Shown in pieces: positions 53,923-62,798 of a stretch of 64,000 nucleotides of DNA (position 1 is its first letter; every line of letters starts with the position of its first letter). The stretch covers positions 124,001-188,000 of the forward strand of contig NZ_JAKQZG010000005.1 in NCBI RefSeq assembly GCF_024359545.1. The letters are read 5' to 3'. The DNA is from Jiella marina (GTDB lineage Bacteria; Pseudomonadota; Alphaproteobacteria; Rhizobiales; Rhizobiaceae). A program made the position numbers and the translations under genes. The notes beneath the pieces were generated by a model. That model ran no database searches and was not told the DNA's origin. It saw only the letters and a program-made list of their open reading frames with translations.

Positions 53923-55292
53923 CCTGCACCTGTCTGCGAGGCCCGCGGGAGGTCGGGCACGATCGCATGCACCCGGGTTCCGCCTTCGGGGCGAGTATCG
54001 ATCTCGAGAGTGCCGTTCAAGGCGTCGATGCGTTCGCGCATTCCATGGAGCCCGACGCCGGCTCGCGTTTCAGGCGCGATCCCACGGCCGTCATCCTCGA
54101 CGCTGATCTCGATTTCACCGGGGGCCTGTGCTTGGGGCCTGACGGTCACAATGATCCGGCCGGCTCCGGAGTGCCGGAGCGCATTCGTCACGGCTTCCTG
54201 CACCACGCGATAGACGGTCAGTTCCGCACTTTCGGAATAGCGGTCGAGTTCGGGCGAAACGGCGATTTCCCATGCGACGCTCGGTCCGATCCCGCGCATA
54301 TTGTCCAGCAAAGCCTCAAGGACGCGCGAAAGCGGCAGTTCCCCGAGTTCTGCCGGGCGCAATCGTCGCAGCAGCATGTCGTTCATGTCCTGAATCTGGC
54401 TGATGATCTCCATCATCGCCGCAGCGCTTTCCGCGATGTCGCCTTGCTGGTTCTTGCGGGCCATGTCGGCGATGCTGCGGCCCTCGACCTTCAGGCCGAA
54501 CAGGCAGGGTCCGAGTTCGTCGTGAAGTTCCCGGGCAATCGCTTTCCGCTCCTCGTCCTGAACTGCCACGAGCTTCTGGTTGAGCCGCCGCTTTTCCTGG
54601 GACGTCGCCTGAAGTGCCGCGCCGAGCGCATCGAACTGCCGTGCCAGCGGGGCGAGATCGGGAACACGAACCGTGCCGATACGGGCGCCGTAGTCGCCGC
54701 CCTCCATTCGCGCCACCTCCTCCGTCATGTGTGCCAATGGCCGCAGGGTCCAGCGGACGACGAGATAGACCGCCAGGATCATTAGCACATAGCTCGTTCC
54801 GCCGATCAGTCCGAGCACCCGGAAATCCTGCCATACCTCGTTGATCTCGTCGGACGGCTCGGAGTCGATCGCCACGTGGCCGTAGTCCCTGCCGTCGAAC
54901 TGCAGCGGCAGGGTTAGTTCCTGGGTCTCAGGCCTGAGCAGCGCATGGAACCAGGCGGGCGCCTCGTCCTCGTCCTCCTCGTCGGCTTGAGGAGCGACCT
55001 CGGGAATCCGGGTGGCGCCGGAAGCCGCCTCGATGACGGTGATCCGCGCATGGCGGGGCTGAAAGAGCGTCTGGGGCAGCCGCTCCACAACCGCCTCCGC
55101 CGAGTTGTCGCGACGCAGCGAGCCGATTGTCGTCAGGACGTAATCGCGCGCCAGCGTCTGGTTCGCCGCCATTTCGACGGCGATCGCCTGCCGCGCATTG
55201 TCGACGAGGATCAGCCCGGCCACCAGCATCACCACTCCGCCGATCAGCGCCACCACGGCGACCAGCCGCGTTGCAAGCGTCAGACGGGCCAA
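53919..55292 (-). CDS. NarX/UhpB-type sensor histidine kinase
   Basis: About 457 residues from a TTG at 55292. Two membrane helices (VAVVALIGGVVMLVAGLILV; LIGGTSYVLMILAVYLVV) flank a periplasmic sensor domain rich in acidic residues (PQADEEDEDEAPAW). A HAMP region leads to the HisKA_3 H-box KAIARELHDELGPC (H257) and a C-terminal ATPase domain (VVQEAVTNALRHSGAG, DDGRGI). The start is uncertain: a well-placed GAGGAGG-ATG at 55306 reads in another frame. The signal is unknown; its neighbours deal with sulfide. Confidence 0.83.
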   Translation of the reverse strand: MARLTLATRLVAVVALIGGVVMLVAGLILVDNARQAIAVEMAANQTLARDYVLTTIGSLRRDNSAEAVVERLPQTLFQPRHARITVIEAASGATRIPEVAPQADEEDEDEAPAWFHALLRPETQELTLPLQFDGRDYGHVAIDSEPSDEINEVWQDFRVLGLIGGTSYVLMILAVYLVVRWTLRPLAHMTEEVARMEGGDYGARIGTVRVPDLAPLARQFDALGAALQATSQEKRRLNQKLVAVQDEERKAIARELHDELGPCLFGLKVEGRSIADMARKNQQGDIAESAAAMMEIISQIQDMNDMLLRRLRPAELGELPLSRVLEALLDNMRGIGPSVAWEIAVSPELDRYSESAELTVYRVVQEAVTNALRHSGAGRIIVTVRPQAQAPGEIEISVEDDGRGIAPETRAGVGLHGMRERIDALNGTLEIDTRPEGGTRVHAIVPDLPRASQTGAG

Positions 55293-55519
55293 GCCGACGC
55301 ACTCATTCCGGACCTCCTCGACAATGGCCCTGGCCGCACGATGCGTCAGGGCCGCAAATGACCTGCAACGAGAGGAGTGCCGCGGCGTCCGAGACTCGCC
55401 CTCGCCGTCTATCCCTGATCCAGATGGATCGAGTCTTACGGATCGGTCAAGTCTTGGAGGCGTCCCGGTGCGACCGATTGGTCCGGCGTCACCACGCGGC
55501 GATGGCCGGCTCCTGGCCG

Positions 55520-55945
55520 TCAGGCGCGAGCCATCTGCAGGTTCTTCATCCAGCGCGCGATACCCATGCCGATCAGCATGGCGGGCAGGAAGACAAGGAT
55601 GCCGGGGGTCAGCATCGGCAGGGCAGTCCAGGCAGGGCCGGGGCAAAAGCCGCCGATGCCCCAGCCGATGCCGAAGAGAGCTGCCCCGGTGACGAGTTGA
55701 CCGTCGATATCCTGCCGCGTCGGGATCTGGAAATCGTGGAGCAGGGCCGGATGCTCCTGTCGCCAGACCAGACGGTAGCCGATGAAGGTCGTGACCGCTG
55801 CCCCGCCCATGACGAAGGCGAGGGAGGGATCGAAGGTGCCCGCGAGATCCAGAAAATTCAGGACTTTCGCCGGATCGGACATACCGGCGAGGATCAGCCC
55901 GAGCCCGAAGAGGAGGCCGGAGGCGAAGCCGAGAAGAAGGCGCAT
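55520..55945 (-). CDS. YeeE/YedE-family (DUF6691) half-transporter 2
   Basis: A 141-residue membrane protein with four hydrophobic segments, including LLLGFASGLLFGLGLILAGM, the typical family start, and GWGIGGFCPGPAWTALPML with the conserved Cys. Such two-subunit YeeE/YedE transporters import thiosulfate or related sulfur species. Start ATG 55945 follows GAGGG; an upstream reading lies inside the previous gene. It pairs with the next gene. Confidence 0.85.
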   Translation of the reverse strand: MRLLLGFASGLLFGLGLILAGMSDPAKVLNFLDLAGTFDPSLAFVMGGAAVTTFIGYRLVWRQEHPALLHDFQIPTRQDIDGQLVTGAALFGIGWGIGGFCPGPAWTALPMLTPGILVFLPAMLIGMGIARWMKNLQMARA

Positions 55946-55959
55946 GGAGAGACCCTCCG

Positions 55960-56394
55960 TCAGATGAGATGGCGCAGGATGAAGACGGTCACGAAGCCGA
56001 AGCCCAAGAAGGTCAGGACCGCGACGAGCGAGCGCGGCGAGAGCCGTGCGAGGCCGCAGACACCGTGCCCCGACGTGCAGCCCGACCCGAGCACCGTACC
56101 GACGCCGACCAGCAGACCGGCGATGCCCATCCCGGCGAGGTTCGTCGGAACCGTCTGCGAGATTGGCTCGCCGGTGACGAGGAGCACCAGAAGCGGGGCG
56201 GCGACAAGGCCGAGGACGAAGGCGAGCCGCCAGTCCCAATCGGCGCGGGCCGAGGGCAGGGCACCGATCGTGATGCCGGAGATTCCGGCGATCCGCCCGA
56301 ACAGCGCCATGACGAGGACGGCCGAGAGTCCGATGAGCACGCCGCCGAGCGTGGAGGCGAGCGGGGTAAAAGGAGTGATCGTGTCAAGTGGCAT
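55960..56394 (-). CDS. YeeE/YedE-family half-transporter 1
   Basis: A 144-residue membrane protein with the family motif GSGCTSGHGVCGLARLSPRS (two Cys), plus LGGVLIGLSAVLVMALFGRI. With the following half it would form a sulfur-transport channel. Start ATG 56394 is preceded by GAGG. In BigR operons of Xylella and Agrobacterium the same pair of genes is present. Confidence 0.88.
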   Translation of the reverse strand: MPLDTITPFTPLASTLGGVLIGLSAVLVMALFGRIAGISGITIGALPSARADWDWRLAFVLGLVAAPLLVLLVTGEPISQTVPTNLAGMGIAGLLVGVGTVLGSGCTSGHGVCGLARLSPRSLVAVLTFLGFGFVTVFILRHLI

Positions 56395-56446
56395 GATTGA
56401 CCTCGCGAAATGCAAACGAGTGGCGAGCGACGAGAGAAGGGTTTTC

Positions 56447-57232
56447 TCAGACGAAGGCGGCCGCGCTCTTGTAGAGCATGTAGACGGCGACGACGAAGAT
56501 CAGCCCGGCAAAAGCGGTGTTGAGCATGCCGCCACGCTTGGACAGGCCGCGTGCTGCCAGTTCACCGGCAAAACTCCCGACGATGCCGCCACCGATGAAG
56601 ACTGCAGCCAGCGGCCAGTCGACGAAACCGGAAGCGGCATAGTTCAGCGCCGTGGTGAGCCCGAAGGCGGTGACGGCGACAAGGGAGGTGCCGACGGCAT
56701 AGAGGATCGCCATGTTCGTCGAGGCCATGAGGCCCGGCACGATCAGGAAGCCGCCGCCGATGCCGAAGAAGCCGGAGAAGATGCCAGTGAGGCCGCCGAA
56801 GCCGAGGACTTTCGGGGCGTTCTCCCGGTTGCACGCGGCTGCCGGGTCACCGCTGCCATGGCGCTTGCGGAACATCATGATGCCGACGCCCACCATCAGG
56901 AGCGCGAAGAAGAAGAGCAGCTTCTGGCCGTCGATCGCCTTGCCGAGTGTCGAGCCGGCGAAGGCGCCTGCGACGCCGGCGGAGGCGAACAGCGCCGCGC
57001 AGCGCCATTTCACCGAGCCGTGGATCGCATGGCTGACGAGGCCCGCGGCAGCATTCACCGCGACCGCCAGCGCACTCGTGCCGATCGCCATGTGGGCGCT
57101 CGGCACGCCGACGACATAGACCATCAGCGGCACGGCAAGGATCGAGCCGCCGCCGCCGAAGAGTCCGAGCGTCAGGCCGACCAATGCGCCGGAAAGGCCG
57201 CCGAGGAGGTATTGGACGGTATCGAATGTCAC
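56447..57232 (-). CDS. TauE/SafE-family sulfite/sulfur exporter
   Basis: A 261-residue membrane protein with about eight helices; the two family repeats are visible as LVGLTLGLFGGGGSILAVPL and IFSGFFGIGGGFLIVPGLMA. It should export sulfite or another oxidised sulfur species formed from sulfide. GTG 57232 is taken as the start, giving VTFDTVQYLL; a TTG six codons earlier is in frame with no better site. It is downstream of the SQR fusion gene. Confidence 0.86.
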   Translation of the reverse strand: MTFDTVQYLLGGLSGALVGLTLGLFGGGGSILAVPLMVYVVGVPSAHMAIGTSALAVAVNAAAGLVSHAIHGSVKWRCAALFASAGVAGAFAGSTLGKAIDGQKLLFFFALLMVGVGIMMFRKRHGSGDPAAACNRENAPKVLGFGGLTGIFSGFFGIGGGFLIVPGLMASTNMAILYAVGTSLVAVTAFGLTTALNYAASGFVDWPLAAVFIGGGIVGSFAGELAARGLSKRGGMLNTAFAGLIFVVAVYMLYKSAAAFV

Positions 57233-57404
57233 CTGTCTGTTCCGCTTCAAGTGATAAGCGGCGTCGCGATCGCTCGCGACGCTCTGCTCTCATTGTTGAG
57301 TGTTGCCTAAGCGCTTCGCCGGGCGCTCGTGGTCTCGTCCCGCTTTCGCCCGGTGCAAGCCGGAGCTCGGGGGCGATCCCACTGCATCACCGGCTTTGCT
57401 CCGG

Positions 57405-59087
57405 TCAGACGGAGCCTTTCTCGCGCTCCGGCTTGGCCATTGGTTCGCGACCCTTCAGCATCGCCTGCCAGTAGATCGGCGGCAGGATCTTCTCCTTGAG
57501 CAGCCACGCCGTCTTGGAGGGTTTCAGGTCGTCGATGAACCATTTCGGGAAGCTCGGGAGGCGCTTGCCGCCATAGCCGAACTCGGCGAGCACCACCTTG
57601 CCGCGCTCCACGGTCAGCGGGCAGGAGCCGTAACCGTCATAGATCGCCGCGTGCGGTTCGCCGATCAGGCCGAGATCGCGGAGCAGGTTTTCGGCCACGA
57701 CCGGTGCCTGCTTGCGGGCCGCGGCGGCCGTCTTGGCGTTCGGCGCGCTCATGACGTCGCCGAGGCTGTAGATGTCGGCATAGCGAACGTGGCGCAGCGT
57801 TGCCTGATCGACCTCGACCCAGCCGGCCTGGTTCGCCAGGGGCGAGACGCGGATGAAGTCGGGGGCCGTCTGCGGCGGCACGACATGGATCATGTCGAAG
57901 CGCCGCTCGACGAGATCCGTGTTGCCTTCCGCGTCGGTGCGCTCGAACCAGGCCGTCTTTGCCGGTCCGTCGATCCGTTTCAGATTGTGGTTGAAGGTCA
58001 GGTCGATGCCATAGCGCTCGACATAATCCATCAGGGCCGGGACGTAGTCCTTGACGCCAAACAGCGCGCCGCCGGCATTCAGGAACTCGACCTTCGTGTC
58101 GGCGAGCGTCCCCCTTCGCTCCCATTCATAGCAGGAAAGATACATCGCCTTTTGCGGTGCGCCGGCGCATTTGATCGGCATGGGCGGCTGGGTGAAGAGC
58201 GCCGTTCCGCCACGCATCGAACGCACGAGCTCCCAGGTGTAGGGGGCGAGATCGTAGCGGTAGTTCGAGGTGACGCCGTTCCGCCCCAAGGTTTGCTCGA
58301 GCCCTTCGATGCCGGCCCAGTTGAGCTTGAGGCCCGGCGCGACGATCAGCTTCTTGTATTTCACCACGCGGCAGCCTTCGAGGATCACGGCGTTGGCGTC
58401 CGGCTCGAAGGCCGCGACCGCCGCCCGGATCCATCGGACACCGTCCGGAATCAGGGAGGCCATGTCCTTGCGGGTCTCCTGCGGCTTGAACACGCCGCCG
58501 CCCACGAGCGTCCAGCCGGGCTGATAATAGTGGATGTCGGCGGGATCGATGATGGCGATGTCGAGATCGTCGACACGGGCGAGCAGGCTGGCCGCCGCCG
58601 CAATTCCGCCGGCACCACCGCCGACGATGACGATGTCGTGGCTGATCTCGGCCGTGTCGGTCGGCACGTGGCCGCCATTGGCGATGCGCCGGGTGACGCC
58701 GGACATGTCGTAGCCGGCGCTCGCGGCGCGGGCCAAGATGTCGGGCAGGGTTCTCCTGCCGGCCTCGCTCAGCGCCCAGAGCGTCGTCGAGCGCATGCCC
58801 GAGCGGCAGAAGGCCAGGACCGGCTTTGGCAATTCCTCCATCGCCGCACCGAACCGTGCTGCATCTGCATCGGACACCTTCCCGGTCTCGACGGGGAGGT
58901 AGCGGGCTTCCATGCCAGCCGCTCTCGCAGCCCTTTCGATTTCGGCGAAGCTCGGCTGGTCGGCGCCTTCACCATCCGGTCGATTGACGATGATCGCGCG
59001 AAAGCCGGCCTGCTTCAGGCCATCGATTTCTTCGGGCTGCACCTGTTCGCGGACAGACAACTGGTCGGTGAGTTTCCTCGGTTCCAT
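57405..59087 (-). CDS. DUF442/phosphatase-fold plus sulfide:quinone oxidoreductase-type fusion
   Basis: A 560-residue protein. Residues 1-110 are a rhodanese/protein-tyrosine-phosphatase-fold DUF442 domain (IDGLKQAGFRAIIVNRPDGE; catalytic loop VLAFCRSGMRS). From about residue 150 comes an FAD oxidoreductase of the SQR family (DIVIVGGGAGGIAAAASLLA; YQPGWTLVGGG; ADIYSLGDVMSAPNAKTAAA) ending in a membrane-surface helix. It would oxidise sulfide and pass electrons to quinone, the N-terminal domain handling the persulfide. Start ATG 59087 has GGAGG. Confidence 0.9.
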   Translation of the reverse strand: MEPRKLTDQLSVREQVQPEEIDGLKQAGFRAIIVNRPDGEGADQPSFAEIERAARAAGMEARYLPVETGKVSDADAARFGAAMEELPKPVLAFCRSGMRSTTLWALSEAGRRTLPDILARAASAGYDMSGVTRRIANGGHVPTDTAEISHDIVIVGGGAGGIAAAASLLARVDDLDIAIIDPADIHYYQPGWTLVGGGVFKPQETRKDMASLIPDGVRWIRAAVAAFEPDANAVILEGCRVVKYKKLIVAPGLKLNWAGIEGLEQTLGRNGVTSNYRYDLAPYTWELVRSMRGGTALFTQPPMPIKCAGAPQKAMYLSCYEWERRGTLADTKVEFLNAGGALFGVKDYVPALMDYVERYGIDLTFNHNLKRIDGPAKTAWFERTDAEGNTDLVERRFDMIHVVPPQTAPDFIRVSPLANQAGWVEVDQATLRHVRYADIYSLGDVMSAPNAKTAAAARKQAPVVAENLLRDLGLIGEPHAAIYDGYGSCPLTVERGKVVLAEFGYGGKRLPSFPKWFIDDLKPSKTAWLLKEKILPPIYWQAMLKGREPMAKPEREKGSV

Positions 59088-59381
59088 GCGGGTTTCCTCC
59101 CTTGGTGCAGGCTTGCGCCTGACGGCGATGCTTCGAGATGATCTGGCCAGCAGAGCAGCTTTCCAGCAAAGGCTGGGCGCTCCACGACCGCCATTTCGAT
59201 CGGCGGCCCGTTCGTGCCGGTTGGCCGATCCAGTCCCCCAGTGGGCGCCGGACGGGATCTGGATCGGCCGCACGACCGCCGCTCGCATGCGAGCCCGGCG
59301 ATCGGTGAGTGCGCTTCTTGACGCTTCAAGCGGCGCGGCGACCCTCGGGTCTTGTCGAACCGGACGTTTCGGCAGTCGGTT

Positions 59382-59852
59382 CTAGGTGCCGTCCCCACCT
59401 TTGGCGGTGAGAGAGTTCTCGCCCGTCGCAAGCGGTTGGACATTGGCAAAAACCGCCGCTCCCATCATTCGGCCCAATGAAACAGCGGGACGATCGGTCG
59501 TCGGGGTCTTGCGCACTGCCGGCGCATCCTCTGCGCAAAACAGTTCGTGCAGAGTCGCCACGACCCTTGCCGCCTTATCGTCTGCGAGGCTGTAGACGAC
59601 GTTCTTCGCCTCGCGCCGCGGTGCGATGATGCCTGCCGTGCGCAATTCCCCGAGTTGCTGCGAAAGCGATGGCTGACGAAGCCCCAACTCGCTTTCCATC
59701 TCGGCGACCGACATTTCGCCCTCGACGAGCCGGCAGACGATCGCCAGTCGGCTCGGATGGCTGAGGCGCTTCAGGAGAGACGCGGCCTCGTCGATCGCGT
59801 CCGGTCGCGACAGGGCGCCTGTCCCGAGCTTCATTTCCGTGTCGGTCCTCAT
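59382..59852 (-). CDS. bigR: BigR/SqrR-type ArsR-family repressor
   Basis: A 156-residue winged-helix repressor. DNA-binding helix EMESELGLRQPSLSQQLGEL; wing REAKNVVYSLAD. Two cysteines at family positions, C40 (LAIVCRLV) and C106 (ELFCAED), form the thiol switch that senses persulfides in BigR/SqrR. A C-terminal extension of about 45 residues is present beyond the usual ArsR end. The start overlaps the peroxiredoxin stop, so the repressor is in the same operon as its likely targets. Confidence 0.87.
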   Translation of the reverse strand: MRTDTEMKLGTGALSRPDAIDEAASLLKRLSHPSRLAIVCRLVEGEMSVAEMESELGLRQPSLSQQLGELRTAGIIAPRREAKNVVYSLADDKAARVVATLHELFCAEDAPAVRKTPTTDRPAVSLGRMMGAAVFANVQPLATGENSLTAKGGDGT

Positions 59853-60490
59853 TCGCTGACCTCCAGCTTGCGAGTGCGATACAGCCAGTCGGAGACGCCC
59901 AGACCGTCCTCGCGCACCATGTCGGCGAAATCGATGATCTCGTCGCCCGGCTGCCAGCCTTCCGGGGTGGCCACATCGTGACTGTCCGAAAGCTGCAGGG
60001 CCCGCACGGTGCGCAGGATCTCGGCAATGCTGCGGCCGGTCGACATGGGATAGAAGCAGGACATGCGCACGACCCCCTGAGGATCGATCACGAAGAGACC
60101 CCGCACCGTGGCGCTCGAACCCGCCGCGGCCCCGAGCATGCCATAGGCCCGGGCGATCGCCATGGACGGGTCTTCGCAGATCGGGAAGGGCACCTTGATC
60201 TGGAACCGTTCCTCGATCGCGCGCGCCCAGGCGAGGTGGGAAAACAGGCTGTCGACCGAAAGGCCCACCAGATCGCAACCGATCGCCTCGAACTCCCCGG
60301 CAGCCCGCGCGAAGGCAACGAATTCCGAAGTGCAAACGGGCGTGAAATCCGCCGGATGCGAAAAGAACACCAGCCAGCGGCCCCGATAGTCGGACAGCCT
60401 GATTTCACCCTTGGTCGAGCGGCAGGTGAAGTCTGGCGCGGTGTCGCCGATCCTTGGCTGCGGTTCCGGAATGGGTGTCGGGTCGATCAT
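59849..60490 (-). CDS. 1-Cys peroxiredoxin 1 (AhpC/TSA)
   Basis: A 213-residue peroxiredoxin with peroxidatic C53 in the motif HPADFTPVCTSEF and the PRX6-type C-terminal arm. The start ATG 60490 follows TGGAG; a longer reading upstream crosses the AT-rich operator. It removes peroxides or reactive sulfur species formed in sulfide oxidation. It is the first gene of the operon containing bigR and is divergent from peroxiredoxin 2. Confidence 0.88.
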   Translation of the reverse strand: MIDPTPIPEPQPRIGDTAPDFTCRSTKGEIRLSDYRGRWLVFFSHPADFTPVCTSEFVAFARAAGEFEAIGCDLVGLSVDSLFSHLAWARAIEERFQIKVPFPICEDPSMAIARAYGMLGAAAGSSATVRGLFVIDPQGVVRMSCFYPMSTGRSIAEILRTVRALQLSDSHDVATPEGWQPGDEIIDFADMVREDGLGVSDWLYRTRKLEVSE

Positions 60491-60795
60491 GCGAGCTCCA
60501 TCTGAATGATTGCAAGATATATATAAATATGGCCTTGTCAATATATAAAAAAATGATATGTGTGGTGAGACGAGCACGAAATTCGTTGTATCCCACGTTC
60601 AAGGGTCCCCTCATAGCGGATATCGGTATATAGAAATGTAAAATGATAACCGGAACCGCCGGATCGGGGACCCGGAAGCAGAGCGCGGAAAGGGCATTGT
60701 GAGACGCGAACTCGGTCTCGCTTTGCTGTCCGCCCGGAACAAACCGCAGACCGCTCCATGCCGAAGCCGGTCGCAATCGAGGAAGGGAAATCACC
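60491..60795. promoter_or_regulatory. Divergent promoter region of the two peroxiredoxin genes with AT-rich operator candidates
   Basis: This 305-base gap has two strongly AT-rich blocks, at 60516-60557 (repeated ATATATA and TATATA) and 60627-60649, in otherwise GC-rich DNA. BigR-type repressors bind AT-rich imperfect palindromes over -10 elements, so these are the likely operators. No gene is visible here. Confidence 0.5.
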
Positions 60796-61428
60796 ATGTC
60801 GCTCAGGATCGGAGACACCGCCCCGGACTTTCAGATCGAGACCACCCAGGGTCCGATCCGCTTCCATGAGTGGGCCGGGGGCTCTTGGGTCTTCTTCTTT
60901 TCCCATCCCGCCGATTTCACCCCCGTGTGCACGACCGAGATGGGACGAACGGCGCAGCTTGCCGGCGAATTTGCGGCTCGCAACGTCAAGCCGCTCGGCC
61001 TTTCGACCGACAGCGTGAAAGAGCATCTGGCCTGGATCTCGGATGTGGATGCGACGCAGAACACCTCGCTCAAATTTCCGATCGTCGCCGATCCGGACAA
61101 GAAGGTGGCTGCCCTTTACGACATGATTCATCCCGGCGAGGACGACACGGCGGCGGTGCGCACCGTCTTCATCATCGATCCCGACATGAAGATCCGCCTG
61201 ACCATGGCCTATCCGATGACAATCGGCCGGAACTTCTCCGAAATCCTGCGCGTGATCGATGCGCTGCAGTTGACCGACCGCATGACTGTCGCCTGTCCGG
61301 CGGACTGGAAGCCGGGTGACCGGGTGATCGTCCGCCCCTCCTTGAGTGACGAGAAGGCGAAGGAGGAATTCCCGCAGGGCTTCGAAACGCTGCGTCCTTA
61401 TCTGCGGCTCGTCGATGTCGGCTCCTGA
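60796..61428 (+). CDS. 1-Cys peroxiredoxin 2 (PRX6 type)
   Basis: A 210-residue peroxiredoxin, motif HPADFTPVCTTE with C45, and the family C-terminal arm (SLSDEKAKEEFPQGFETLRP). It is paralogous to peroxiredoxin 1. A GGAAGGGAAA-like ribosome site is present upstream. It should reduce hydroperoxides with an external thiol. Confidence 0.9.
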   Translation: MSLRIGDTAPDFQIETTQGPIRFHEWAGGSWVFFFSHPADFTPVCTTEMGRTAQLAGEFAARNVKPLGLSTDSVKEHLAWISDVDATQNTSLKFPIVADPDKKVAALYDMIHPGEDDTAAVRTVFIIDPDMKIRLTMAYPMTIGRNFSEILRVIDALQLTDRMTVACPADWKPGDRVIVRPSLSDEKAKEEFPQGFETLRPYLRLVDVGS

Positions 61429-61450
61429 GCCGCAATGGACATGACCCGTG

Positions 61451-61490
61451 CCCCGGGCCGCGCCCCAGTGCCCCGGGCCGCGCCCCAGTG
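61451..61490. repeat. Perfect 20-base tandem duplication
   Basis: A 20-base unit starting CCCCGGGCCGCG and ending CCCAGTG occurs twice head to tail at 61451-61470 and 61471-61490, between the peroxiredoxin 2 stop and the DUF2892 gene. Confidence 0.9.
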
Positions 61491-61551
61491 CGCTGGCTGA
61501 ACCTTCCCGCAGCGACCCTTTGATGACCGCCAACCGAAAAGGAAAACCGCA

Positions 61552-61761
61552 ATGACCGTGAATATGGGCAAGCTCGACCGCGGCCTCCGCCTCGCCGTTG
61601 CCGCCGCACTCTTCATCCTGGCCGCCGCCACGACGGTCGGCGACGGGACATGGCTCGAATGGCTGTTCTACGGGCTGGGCGCGGTCGCTCTCCTGACGGC
61701 CCTCGTCGGCAATTGCCCGCTCTACCGGGTGCTCGGGATCAAGACCTGCACTGCCTGCTGA
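61552..61761 (+). CDS. DUF2892 small membrane protein
   Basis: A 69-residue protein with two transmembrane helices (GLRLAVAAALFILAAATTV; LFYGLGAVALLTALVGNC) and the conserved Cys-containing end NCPLYRVLGIKTCTAC. DUF2892 proteins, often fused to rhodanese domains, are frequent in sulfur-handling operons. It lies 27 bases before the persulfide dioxygenase gene. Confidence 0.85.
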   Translation: MTVNMGKLDRGLRLAVAAALFILAAATTVGDGTWLEWLFYGLGAVALLTALVGNCPLYRVLGIKTCTAC

Positions 61762-61787
61762 CAGCCCATCCAAGAGGAGGAAACGAC

Positions 61788-62672
61788 ATGACCTATCCGG
61801 TGCATCTCGATGTGAAGCCCCAGGTGAAGGGCTTTTTCGATACCGCGACCAACACGATCAGCTATGTGGTCAAGGACCCGGCCTCGAAGGCCTGCGCGAT
61901 CGTCGATTCCGTCATGGACATCGACTATGCCGCCGGCCGGATCAGCTACACCCATGCCGACGAGATCATCGCCTATGTGAAGGACCATGATCTCAAGGTG
62001 GAGTGGCTGATCGAGACCCACGTCCATGCCGACCACCTGTCGGCCGCGCCCTACATTCAGGGCAAGCTCGGCGGCAAGCTCGGCATCGGGAAGAACATCA
62101 CGATCGTGCAGGAAACCTTCGGCAAGATCTTCAACGAGGGCACAGAGTTCCAGCGCGACGGCTCGCAGTTCGACCGCCTGTTCGAGGATGGCGACACGTA
62201 CGAAGTCGGCGAGATGGAGTGCGTCGCAATCCATACGCCCGGCCACACGCCCGCCTGCATGACCCATGTGATGGGCAACGCTGCCTTTGTCGGCGACACG
62301 CTCTTCATGCCGGACGGCGGCTCGGCGCGTGCGGATTTTCCCGGTGGCGATGCCGGGACACTCTACGATTCCATCCAGAAGGTCCTGGCGCTCCCCGACG
62401 AGATGCGGCTCTTCATGTGCCACGACTACGGGCCGAACGGCCGGGACATTCGTTGGGAGACCACCGTGGGCGAGGAGAAGGCTCACAACATCCATGTCGG
62501 GGGTGGCAAGACGCGCGAGGAGTTCGTCAAATACCGTACCGAGCGCGATGCGACCCTCGACATGCCGAAGCTGATCCTGCCGTCCTTGCAGGTGAACATG
62601 CGCGCCGGCGCTCTGCCCAGCGCGGAAGACAACGGCAAGCGCTACCTGAAGGTGCCGATCAACGCGCTCTGA
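61788..62672 (+). CDS. Persulfide dioxygenase-type metallo-beta-lactamase protein (Blh/ETHE1-like)
   Basis: A 294-residue MBL-fold protein with the metal motif HVHADH (H78, H80, D82, H83) and later HTPGHTPAC and GDTLF. Blh/ETHE1 enzymes oxidise glutathione persulfide to sulfite with O2. Start ATG 61788 has AGAGGAGG. It is the third gene of the plus-strand group and the metabolic partner of the SQR fusion across the divergent promoter. Confidence 0.92.
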   Translation: MTYPVHLDVKPQVKGFFDTATNTISYVVKDPASKACAIVDSVMDIDYAAGRISYTHADEIIAYVKDHDLKVEWLIETHVHADHLSAAPYIQGKLGGKLGIGKNITIVQETFGKIFNEGTEFQRDGSQFDRLFEDGDTYEVGEMECVAIHTPGHTPACMTHVMGNAAFVGDTLFMPDGGSARADFPGGDAGTLYDSIQKVLALPDEMRLFMCHDYGPNGRDIRWETTVGEEKAHNIHVGGGKTREEFVKYRTERDATLDMPKLILPSLQVNMRAGALPSAEDNGKRYLKVPINAL

Positions 62673-62798
62673 TGACCGCGCCGGTTTGACGAAGAAACCC
62701 GCGGGGTCGAAGCGACCGCGCGGGTTTTGCTCGGGTGCCGCGATGTCTCTTCCCGGCCCTGTCCTCTGGTCGACCGGGGCGCGAGGAGCGTAACCGAC

